Part shown: one piece after another, positions 1-5,215 of the stretch
Position numbering within the stretch: position 1 is the first letter of the stretch
Layout: every line of letters begins with the position of its first letter
IMG/VR virus record: IMGVR_UViG_3300007345_000208
Location: 1-27,063 of that record
Reading direction: 5' to 3' (one strand)
Source of the DNA: a virus
DNA length: 27,063 nucleotides
Program-made: the position numbers and the translations under genes
The notes under the pieces: model-generated
Told to the model about the DNA's origin: nothing
Databases searched by the model: none
What the model saw: only the letters and a program-made list of their open reading frames with translations

Positions 1-59
1 AGTCCTTGGCAAGACTATAAACTACCTACTAACAGTTTACTACACTTTTCTTCTTCATT

Positions 60-188
60 ATGTCCAAGTCCGTGATGCTTTCCCTTCTGGGTCGTGCTAA
101 TACTGGCGACGAACTTCTGTCGATTCTTGATACTTTTGTCAGTGACGAAGGTATCAACGAACCCACTGCAGATCCGATTGAATTCTGA
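60..188 (+). CDS. 42-aa conserved-looking small protein, function unknown
   Basis: A short ORF opens at ATG 60 and stops at TGA 186-188, with an in-frame TAA at 30-32, so no longer upstream form with this frame exists. The product begins MSKSVMLSLLGRANTGDELL and ends with an acidic, proline-containing tail (PTADPIEF). The N-terminal half looks amphipathic and helical, without a signal peptide or membrane span. I recall similar 40-50-aa proteins in cyanophages and marine cyanobacteria, but no function is known to me. No Shine-Dalgarno sequence is visible: the upstream stretch is pyrimidine-rich. ATG 75 is an alternative start but has no better ribosome site. A strong hairpin follows ten bases after the stop, which fits the end of a transcription unit. 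The opposite strand also has a long open frame here, which I consider less likely. Confidence 0.6.
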   Translation: MSKSVMLSLLGRANTGDELLSILDTFVSDEGINEPTADPIEF

Positions 189-198
189 TACTAACTGT

Positions 199-226
199 GT
201 GCCCCTTGGTTGACACTGAGGGGCAC
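199..226 (+). terminator. Strong hairpin, terminator-like but without U-tract
   Basis: GTGCCCCT (199-206) pairs perfectly with AGGGGCAC (219-226). The stem can extend inward through two G-T wobbles and one G-C pair (207-209 with 216-218), leaving the loop TTGACA. It follows the 42-aa gene directly, which suggests transcription termination or 3'-end protection. The bases after it (TTATGTTA) do not form a real U-run, so intrinsic termination is uncertain. Confidence 0.5.
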
Positions 227-238
227 TTATGTTAGACT
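210..238 (+). promoter_or_regulatory. Candidate sigma70 promoter overlapping the hairpin
   Basis: TTGACA at 210-215 is a perfect -35 hexamer, followed after 17 bases by TAGACT at 233-238, a 4/6 match to TATAAT. It would fire rightward toward the small genes from 416 on. The -35 hexamer is also the loop of the hairpin at 199-226, so either reading could be accidental. Confidence 0.3.
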
Positions 239-269
239 GATATTCGTATGCGTATTCGGCAGTTATTTG

Positions 270-347
270 CGGCGGTTGTTTATATCGGCGGGCGGCGTAG
301 CGGGCGTTCTTAAAGCGTCCCCCCCGCCCCGTATATAAAAAAGGCAA
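270..347. other. GC-rich island in an otherwise AT-rich intergenic region
   Basis: The intergenic stretch 189-415 contains a block rich in G and C, with several GGCGGG-type runs on the + strand around 287-305 and then seven Cs (319-325), a G and four more Cs. It changes abruptly to TATATAAAAAA at 332-342. On the minus strand the block lies in an ORF (347 down to 15) whose N-terminal part uses many GCC, CGC and TAC codons. It could be a short imported segment, a structured RNA or DNA element, or a minus-strand small gene. No tRNA fold is evident. Confidence 0.4.
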
Positions 348-380
348 ACTACCCTAACCTACAGAGGTGACAAAACGCGA

Positions 381-419
381 GTGTTATATCAATCTCAAAA
401 AAATTTTCCGGAAGTATGA
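381..419 (+). CDS. Possible 12-codon leader ORF coupled to the next gene
   Basis: GTG at 381 opens a 12-codon frame ending at TGA 417-419. GAGGTGA at 364-370 is a purine-rich Shine-Dalgarno match 10 bases upstream. The stop overlaps the ATGATGA at which the next gene starts, an arrangement typical of translational coupling. The peptide is too short to judge by composition, so this rests only on the ribosome site and the overlap. Confidence 0.25.
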   Translation: MLYQSQKNFPEV

Positions 420-598
420 TGACGTACCGAAACCCCCACAGAAGACCTTACTGGAATTTTTATAGAGTAATACTTGCTGGCTGGATAATCAGGTATCCAA
501 AGACAATGGGTAAAATTATATTATTGCCCCTCGGGTTTTTGATTGTACTGATATATAATGCAATGACTAATTAAGGTTAGGGAAAAAAATTTCCGGAG
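397..598 (+). repeat. Two copies of a poly-A/poly-T plus CCGGA element before small genes
   Basis: Seven As, four Ts and CCGGAAG occupy 397-414. Seven As, three Ts and CCGGAG occupy 583-598. Each copy sits immediately before a small gene (starts 416 and 610) and its GGA(A/G)G end can act as the ribosome site. The two are direct repeats about 186 bases apart. A further nine-base inverted pair, CCCTAACCT (352-360) and AGGTTAGGG (574-582), brackets the 52-aa gene. Confidence 0.5.
416..574 (+). CDS. 52-aa single-span membrane protein
   Basis: The ORF starts at ATG 416 (or the adjacent ATG 419) and ends at TAA 572-574. Residues 1-30 are basic and aromatic (MMTYRNPHRRPYWNFYRV and onward). Residues about 32-50 form one hydrophobic segment (KIILLPLGFLIVLIYNAM). 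The positive residues before the span predict a cytoplasmic N-terminus and a small inner-membrane protein. I recall proteins of this kind in cyanomyoviruses, but the function is unknown. GGAAG at 410-414 lies only one base before ATG 416 and four before ATG 419, so 419 may be the true start, or initiation may depend on coupling to the leader frame at 381. The gene lies between the two copies of an A-run plus CCGGA element. Confidence 0.6.
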   Translation: MMTYRNPHRRPYWNFYRVILAGWIIRYPKTMGKIILLPLGFLIVLIYNAMTN

Positions 599-609
599 AT
601 ATTTTTCAT

Positions 610-801
610 ATGGAAAAGGTTTATCACATTTATGCAAGGAATGAATGTTTATATCATTCATTGAAGGAAGAAGAATTCCAAGCAACTTGGAGGACCCTCA
701 ATAATATGGTTGGTTTAATGAAGACTGACTATAGTGTTGAGGATTTGTCATATGAGGAATTGATTGTGAATAAGGAAACAATATTGAATTCCTCGCATTG
801 A
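610..801 (+). CDS. 63-aa acidic hypothetical protein
   Basis: The ORF runs from ATG 610 to TGA 799-801 and encodes a soluble, acidic, mostly helical protein. It starts MEKVYHIYARNECLYHSL and contains a central WRTLNNMVGLMKTDY and a DLSYEEL segment. GGAG at 595-598 lies 11 bases before the ATG, slightly long but usable. I recall the pattern 'HIYA.NECLYH..KEEEF...W.TLNNMVGLMKTDYS.EDLSYE' as a recurrent small cyanomyovirus protein of unknown role. It has no membrane span, signal peptide or known domain. The gene ends inside the TTGACA of a candidate promoter for the downstream glycosyltransferase gene. Confidence 0.75.
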   Translation: MEKVYHIYARNECLYHSLKEEEFQATWRTLNNMVGLMKTDYSVEDLSYEELIVNKETILNSSH

Positions 802-827
802 CAAAGGCATATATAGACTGTTAAAAT
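798..827 (+). promoter_or_regulatory. Candidate sigma70-type (early/middle) promoter
   Basis: TTGACA at 798-803 is followed after 18 bases by TAAAAT at 822-827, which differs from TATAAT at one position. The expected start point (about 834) lies just before the ATG at 850. It overlaps the stop codon of the 63-aa gene and would allow host-polymerase transcription of the glycosyltransferase and the two following tiny genes, separately from the late baseplate genes. Confidence 0.45.
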
Positions 828-849
828 TGAACTGAAGTTTTTAAGACTT

Positions 850-1617
850 ATGGCAAAAGGATTTACTGTAAAAGCTGCTGCACCAAAACCAAAGGAAGCA
901 GAGTGGGATTATGATGCAATCAAGGAACGGATGCGTGGCAAGAGCATTGTCTTTTGTCTACCAGGTCGTGGATGTAGTTTTATTTTTCTGAAGAACTTTG
1001 TCCAACTGTGCTTTGATATGGTACAGAATGGCATGAGTATTCAGATTAGTCAGGATTACTCTTCTATGGTAAACTTTGCACGTTGTAAGTGTTTAGGTGC
1101 AAAAGTTCTTCGTGGTCCGAAGCAAATTCCTTGGGATGGAAAGTTGCAGTATGATTATCAATTGTGGATTGATAGTGATATTGTGTTTACCACAGAAAAG
1201 TTCTGGCAACTGTGCGATCTTGCACTTTCAGAAGATGGCACGGAACGTGAGATTACTGCTGGATGGTATGCAACAGAAGATGGTCACACAACCTCAGTAG
1301 CACACTGGTTAGAAGAAGATGACTTCCGACGTAATGGTGGTGTGATGAACCATGAAACTGTTGAATCCATTAGTAAGCGTAAGAAGCCTTTCACTGTTGA
1401 TTACACTGGTTTTGGGTGGGTGTTGATTAAGAAGGGTGTCTTTGAGAATCTTGAATACCCTTGGTTTGCTCCTAAGATGCAAGTCTTTGAATCTGGTGCA
1501 GTTCAGGATATGTGTGGGGAAGATGTTTCCTTCTGTCTTGATGCAAAGGAAGAAGGTTTTGATATCTGGTGTGATCCTCGGATTCGTGTTGGGCACGAAA
1601 AGACTCGAGTTATCTAA
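850..1617 (+). CDS. GT-A-like glycosyltransferase family protein
   Basis: This 255-aa soluble protein shows the layout of a GT-A nucleotide-sugar transferase. After a basic N-terminus and a hydrophobic beta-strand (SIVFCLPGRGCSF, about residues 32-44) comes WIDSDIVF, whose D108-S-D110 is a DXD-type metal/nucleotide site. Near the C-terminus CGEDVSFCLDA (G223-E224-D225) followed by DPRIRVGHEKTRVI resembles the acceptor/catalytic ED motif and the conserved His of GT2- and Anp1-like enzymes. The substrate cannot be read from sequence. Phage-encoded enzymes of this type may modify virion proteins, DNA or host surface sugars; that is inference. A candidate sigma70 promoter lies just upstream, and the stop overlaps the next ATG (TAATG), so translation is probably coupled. 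ATG 850 is used because the MAKGF start fits the promoter, although its ribosome site (GAAG, 834-837) is weak. Confidence 0.65.
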   Translation: MAKGFTVKAAAPKPKEAEWDYDAIKERMRGKSIVFCLPGRGCSFIFLKNFVQLCFDMVQNGMSIQISQDYSSMVNFARCKCLGAKVLRGPKQIPWDGKLQYDYQLWIDSDIVFTTEKFWQLCDLALSEDGTEREITAGWYATEDGHTTSVAHWLEEDDFRRNGGVMNHETVESISKRKKPFTVDYTGFGWVLIKKGVFENLEYPWFAPKMQVFESGAVQDMCGEDVSFCLDAKEEGFDIWCDPRIRVGHEKTRVI

Positions 1618-1766
1618 TGACTAAATTTAACGTACTTTATAAAGGGCGTAAGATTTATAAAGACCTTACTCATGAAGAATGTAGTGAGGTCTTACAAGAC
1701 TTATCCGAACGCTTTTTCTCGGATGAAACTTTTGATAGTAATTTAATTGAACTGGAGGAAATCTAA
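1617..1766 (+). CDS. 49-aa small hypothetical protein
   Basis: The ATG at 1617 overlaps the TAA of the glycosyltransferase gene, and its own TAA (1764-1766) overlaps the next ATG, so three genes are linked by TAATG junctions. The product begins MTKFNVLYKGRKIYKDLTHE, continues with an acidic helix containing ECSEVLQDLSERF, and ends SNLIELEEI. The first 16 residues look like two short beta-strands with basic residues, and the rest is acidic and helical. I do not recognise a family. The short beta-then-helix layout and coupled position suggest a small regulatory or accessory protein, but nothing in the sequence fixes a role. Confidence 0.6.
   Translation: MTKFNVLYKGRKIYKDLTHEECSEVLQDLSERFFSDETFDSNLIELEEI
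1754..1758 (+). promoter_or_regulatory. Strong Shine-Dalgarno site for the 47-aa gene
   Basis: GGAGG at 1754-1758 is seven bases before ATG 1766, close to optimal spacing, and lies inside the end of the preceding gene. It is one of the two best ribosome sites in the window (the other is AGGAG at 2617-2621, before ATG 2629) and settles the start of this tiny ORF. Confidence 0.75.
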
Positions 1767-1909
1767 TGGCTAAAGGTGGATCGAATAAGACTGTGTTTGA
1801 GCCTGGTGCTCCTAAGAAAACTCGTCAAGGGCGTAGTCCACGTACACTACTCTCTGCAACCTCTCGTAATGGTCGCAAGAAAAAGTATCGTGGACAAGGT
1901 AAGGGTTAA
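1766..1909 (+). CDS. 47-aa highly basic protein
   Basis: The ORF starts at ATG 1766 behind a strong GGAGG site and ends at TAA 1907-1909. The product is strikingly basic and glycine-rich. It begins MAKGGSNKTVFEPGAPKKTR, continues QGRSPRTLLSATSRNG, and finishes with a K/R/G-rich tail (RKKKYRGQGKG). I recall nearly identical small proteins across cyanomyoviruses, but I know of no assigned function. The composition suggests binding to nucleic acid or to an acidic protein surface, and a largely disordered chain. It has no hydrophobic core, span or cysteine motif. Its start overlaps the preceding stop, so it belongs to the operon that begins with the glycosyltransferase. Confidence 0.75.
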   Translation: MAKGGSNKTVFEPGAPKKTRQGRSPRTLLSATSRNGRKKKYRGQGKG

Positions 1910-1931
1910 ATAGTACAGAATGAAAATTTAA

Positions 1932-2654
1932 ATGAGTTGCTTAATCACCAATCTACCATCAGTTGAAGTATGGGTTCGTAAAGAATATCTAACTGATCAT
2001 CAAAGTGGATGGGGTGAATTTGTAAAGGGCGTTTGGGTTTCGGCTAAGTCGATTCCTGGACGCGCTTTTTATTTTGAGACATACTTACCAGAGTATGCTG
2101 CAATGTACGATAAGCTGCCCCTCAGTGCCTTTGTAGCGCGTCCTGAGACCCCTTCACCTGATATGAACCTACCTAACCTACAATTTTGGAATTGTATGGA
2201 TTATGGTGTAGTCAGTATTGATAAGAAATTTATTGGTAGTATGGACTTTGAATGCTATACAAGAGATTATGGCATTCAAAAGGGTACTTATGTTTGTACA
2301 TTAGATAACTATCATCGTGATCCAGACATGGTTGATTGGGCAACAAGTGAAAATCCTGCCGAACATAAGTCACATAACCTAATTGAGCTTGAAAATGGAC
2401 AGTTTGCACTGTATCCCAATAACAGATTACGTATATTTGATAACAGTTTGACACCTGTTGAACCAAAAATGCCCGATTTTAAGGTTTCAACTCAGTATTA
2501 TTCAGTTGAAAATGGATTTGAGCGCCTTGGAATGGGTAGAGAAGACGAATATTTCTGGAAAACTGCTAAAGAACGGGATAGCAACCCCGTAAAAAGTTCT
2601 GTTCAACCCTTAATAGAGGAGAAAACAGATGGCAAACAACCCGAATCCAGATAG
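1932..2654 (+). CDS. 240-aa conserved cyanophage protein, function unknown
   Basis: This protein has a compact, aromatic-rich globular body of about 215 residues. It contains SGWGEFVKGVWVSAKSIPG (about 25-43), FYFETYLPEYAAMYDKLPLS, LQFWNCMDYGVVSI, KGTYVCTLDNYHRDP and ENGQFALYPNNRLRIFDNSL, and then a polar tail (about 215-240). I recognise these segments as recurrent in cyanomyovirus genomes just upstream of gp25, but no role is established to my knowledge. The position hints at a baseplate or tail-assembly link, which is inference. T4 gp53 was considered and no resemblance was seen. There is no membrane span or signal peptide. The last 26 bases overlap the next gene in another frame, and the ribosome site of that gene lies inside this one. 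The upstream ribosome site here is weak. Confidence 0.75.
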   Translation: MSCLITNLPSVEVWVRKEYLTDHQSGWGEFVKGVWVSAKSIPGRAFYFETYLPEYAAMYDKLPLSAFVARPETPSPDMNLPNLQFWNCMDYGVVSIDKKFIGSMDFECYTRDYGIQKGTYVCTLDNYHRDPDMVDWATSENPAEHKSHNLIELENGQFALYPNNRLRIFDNSLTPVEPKMPDFKVSTQYYSVENGFERLGMGREDEYFWKTAKERDSNPVKSSVQPLIEEKTDGKQPESR

Positions 2655-2880
2655 GAATGTTGATTATATGAAAGAAACATGGGGAACAACTAGTTTAATT
2701 ACTGATTATTGGTCAAATCCGAAGCAAAAAATGCTTCGTGAGATCGCAAATGATGATATGACACCCAAAAAACACGATTTTCACACTCAAAATGAGTTAC
2801 ATGAAAAAATTCGTAATGATGAGGACTATGATGACTGGGATTATGGCACTGAACCCACCTATGGATCAATAAAAGGGTAA
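2629..2880 (+). CDS. 83-aa acidic hypothetical protein
   Basis: ATG 2629 lies seven bases after AGGAG (2617-2621), a strong ribosome site located inside the end of the 240-aa gene, so the 26-base overlap is well supported. The product is hydrophilic and becomes strongly acidic and aromatic near its C-terminus (RNDEDYDDWDYGTEPTYG). It has no cysteine, membrane span or recognisable motif apart from KQKMLREIANDDM, which predicts a helix. The family is not recognised. The frame closes at TAA 2878-2880, which overlaps the late promoter motif of gp25. It may be co-transcribed with the 240-aa gene. Confidence 0.65.
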   Translation: MANNPNPDRNVDYMKETWGTTSLITDYWSNPKQKMLREIANDDMTPKKHDFHTQNELHEKIRNDEDYDDWDYGTEPTYGSIKG

Positions 2881-2886
2881 TAAATA
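2879..2886 (+). promoter_or_regulatory. T4-type late promoter (AATAAATA)
   Basis: AATAAATA fits the NATAAATA late-promoter consensus reported for T4-like cyanophages and the TATAAATA core of T4 late promoters. It lies 20 bases before the gp25 start, in the short gap between two genes, and is followed by an AT-rich leader. The same motif at nearly the same spacing occurs before the fibre gene and gp8. Confidence 0.65.
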
Positions 2887-2906
2887 AGATAGAATTATAA
2901 TTTTTT

Positions 2907-3308
2907 ATGCCTGTAGAACGGGTAAGTAAAGGTTTTAAGGACATTAGTTCTTCATTTCAGGTCAATCCATTGACCTATGATTTGATTGCGATTAAAAATG
3001 AGACCGCAATTGCCCGTTCTATTCGGAATCTTGTACTTACATACCAAGGAGAAAGACCTTTTAACCAAATTTTAGGTTCAAAAGTCAGTCGCCTTCTCTT
3101 TGAGAACGTAAATGAGATTACTGCATCATCTATTGAAGATGAAATTAGAACAACCATCAATAATTTTGAACCAAGAGTGAATTTACTTAATGTAAAAGTT
3201 GCTCCAGACTACGATAATGGCGAATTTAATGTAACCGTTAGATATGAAATTGTTGGAATTGATGTCGCAGCTCAACAATTATCATTTGCATTACAACCAA
3301 CACGATAA
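2907..3308 (+). CDS. 25: Baseplate wedge subunit gp25
   Basis: The 133-aa length and pattern match the gp25/GPW family of contractile tails and related secretion machines. The family core is visible: an N-terminal FKDISSSF and NPLTYDLIAIKNETAIARSI, then LVLTYQGERPFNQILGSKV, then EIRTTINNFEPRVNLLNVKV with the hallmark E88-P89-R90-V91, and a final beta-strand region. In T4 this protein joins gp6, gp7 and gp53 in the wedge around the hub and may prime sheath assembly. The ATG follows a late promoter motif by 20 bases. The stop codon overlaps the start of gp6 (TAATG), as expected for products that assemble together. Nothing unusual is seen. Confidence 0.93.
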   Translation: MPVERVSKGFKDISSSFQVNPLTYDLIAIKNETAIARSIRNLVLTYQGERPFNQILGSKVSRLLFENVNEITASSIEDEIRTTINNFEPRVNLLNVKVAPDYDNGEFNVTVRYEIVGIDVAAQQLSFALQPTR

Positions 3309-5209
3309 TGGCACTAGTAAATTTCGCTAATTTAGATTTCGATCAGATTAAAACATCGATTAAGGATTACCTTAGATCGAATTCAAATTTTACTGACTAT
3401 GATTTTGAAGGATCTAATCTTTCAACAATCATAGACACTCTTGCGTATAATACATACATCACTTCATATAATGCCAATATGGTGGCAAATGAAGTGTTTA
3501 TCGATAGTGCTACACTTAGAGAGAATGTTGTTTCTCTTGCAAGAAATATTGGATATGTTCCAAGATCAAGAAGATCTGCAAGAGCAAAGGTATCATTCTT
3601 TGTTGATACAACCAATTTTACAAATGTTCCAACACAACTAACACTTAAATCGGGTGTTGTATGTACGACACGTTCGTTTGGAACAGAAAGTTATTCATTT
3701 ATTATTCCATCAGACATTACTGTACCAGTTACAAACAACATCGCAGAGTTTAATGATGTTGAGGTATACGAGGGAACACAAGTTATTCAAAATTTCACAG
3801 TAAATCCTTTTGATTTAAATCAAAGATTCATACTTGATAACGCTGGAATTGATACAAGAACAATTGCAGTAAGTGTAAAACCAAGTGAAAACTCTACAGT
3901 TAGCAGAACTTACACTTTAGCAAATAGTCTTTTTGATATAAATTCAGATTCAGCGATTTATTTCATTCAAGAAATAGAAGATGAAAGATATGAATTAATT
4001 TTTGGAGATGGTATCTTTGGTAAAAAATTATCAGAACCAAATTATATCACAGTTAGGTATGTTGTATCTAATGGTTCTGATGCAAATGGTCTTTCATCAT
4101 TTGTTTTTAATGGAACACTTGTCGATCAAAGCGAAAGAATAGTAACATCTGGAATATCATTACTTACAACAATAGAATCATCACAGTTAGGTGATTCGAT
4201 TGAGACTGTTGAATCGGTCAAGAAGTATGCAACTAGAATATATGCATCAAGAAACAGAGCAGTAACCGCTGCTGACTATGAAGCATTAATCCCTTCAATT
4301 TATCCAGAAGCAGAATCTGTTTCAGCATATGGTGGGGAAGAATTATCACCACCACAATTTGGAAAGGTTTTCATTAGTATCAAACCATATAATGATCGCT
4401 ACTTATCAAACTTAATTAAGGATAATATTAAAAGAGAACTTAAGCAATATTCTGTTGCTGGCATTATCCCAGAAATTGTTGACTTAAAATACTTGTATGT
4501 TGAAGCATCGTCTAATGTTTATTATAACACCAATTTAGCGGCGTCTGGAAACGCCGTTAATAGCGTTGTTTCTGCAAATGTGAGTGCATATGCCGATTCT
4601 ACTGAATTAAATAAATTTGGTGCAAGATTTAAATATAGCAAGTTTCTAAACATAATTGATGAAAGTCATCCAGCGATTACATCAAATATTACCAACATAG
4701 TAATCAGAAGAGATTTAAAAGCTTCCTTGAATACTTTTGCAGAATATGAGATATGCTTCGGAAATAGATTTCATATCAAGAATGTAAATGGATATAACAT
4801 CAAATCATCAGCATTTAATATAAGTGGAATTGGAAGTCCTGTTTATCTTATGGACATGCCAGATCAAAATCAAGAAACTGGTTCCATTAACATTTTTAAG
4901 TTAAATTCTCCAACCCAACCACAAATTGTGAAAAGAAATGTTGGAACAATTGATTATGTAAAAGGTGAAATTAAGTTATATCCAATCAATATAACTTCAA
5001 CAGCATTATATAAAGGAGCACCAATTATTGAAATATCAACTTCACCATATTCAAATGATGTTATTGGATTACAGGATCTTTATTTGCAACTAGATATTAA
5101 TAATACTTTTATTAAAATGGTTTCAGATAGTATATCATCAGGCGCTGATATTTCTGGAACAAATTATACAGTTTCATCAAGTTACTCCAACGGAATTTAC
5201 GTAAGATAA
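3308..5209 (+). CDS. 6: Baseplate wedge subunit gp6 (baseplate J-like)
   Basis: This 633-aa protein, close to the length of T4 gp6, begins MALVNFANLDFDQIKTSIKD and continues with NFTDYDFEGSNLSTIIDTLA and YNTYITSYNANMVANE. This is the typical opening of gp6/J-like wedge proteins. The helical segment FIDSATLRENVVSLARNIGY is the conserved J-like core. A middle beta-rich region (IYFIQEIEDERYELIFGDG and GKKLSEPNYITVRYV) and RIYASRNRAVTAADYEALI (about 310-330) also match the family. In the particle gp6 dimers link neighbouring wedges into the inner ring. The start overlaps the gp25 stop, and a six-base gap separates it from the giant gene. Alternative identity is unlikely given the gene order. Confidence 0.92.
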   Translation: MALVNFANLDFDQIKTSIKDYLRSNSNFTDYDFEGSNLSTIIDTLAYNTYITSYNANMVANEVFIDSATLRENVVSLARNIGYVPRSRRSARAKVSFFVDTTNFTNVPTQLTLKSGVVCTTRSFGTESYSFIIPSDITVPVTNNIAEFNDVEVYEGTQVIQNFTVNPFDLNQRFILDNAGIDTRTIAVSVKPSENSTVSRTYTLANSLFDINSDSAIYFIQEIEDERYELIFGDGIFGKKLSEPNYITVRYVVSNGSDANGLSSFVFNGTLVDQSERIVTSGISLLTTIESSQLGDSIETVESVKKYATRIYASRNRAVTAADYEALIPSIYPEAESVSAYGGEELSPPQFGKVFISIKPYNDRYLSNLIKDNIKRELKQYSVAGIIPEIVDLKYLYVEASSNVYYNTNLAASGNAVNSVVSANVSAYADSTELNKFGARFKYSKFLNIIDESHPAITSNITNIVIRRDLKASLNTFAEYEICFGNRFHIKNVNGYNIKSSAFNISGIGSPVYLMDMPDQNQETGSINIFKLNSPTQPQIVKRNVGTIDYVKGEIKLYPINITSTALYKGAPIIEISTSPYSNDVIGLQDLYLQLDINNTFIKMVSDSISSGADISGTNYTVSSSYSNGIYVR

Positions 5210-5215
5210 AAAGAT

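Noticed and set aside
270-345. tRNA or CRISPR in the GC-rich island
   Set aside because: No cloverleaf with a T-loop-like GTTCRANNC sequence and no regularly spaced repeats are present.
367-465. Alternative 32-codon GTG frame overlapping the 52-aa membrane protein
   Set aside because: The membrane-protein frame has a clean transmembrane segment and looks like known cyanophage small proteins; this frame lacks a good ribosome site.
1097-1300. 67-aa plus-strand ORF inside the glycosyltransferase gene
   Set aside because: It overlaps a well-supported gene with conserved motifs and has no ribosome site or recognisable content.
1932-2654. T4 gp53 as identity of the 240-aa protein
   Set aside because: Position would fit a baseplate gene, but I see none of the gp53 pattern and the protein instead matches a separate conserved cyanophage family.
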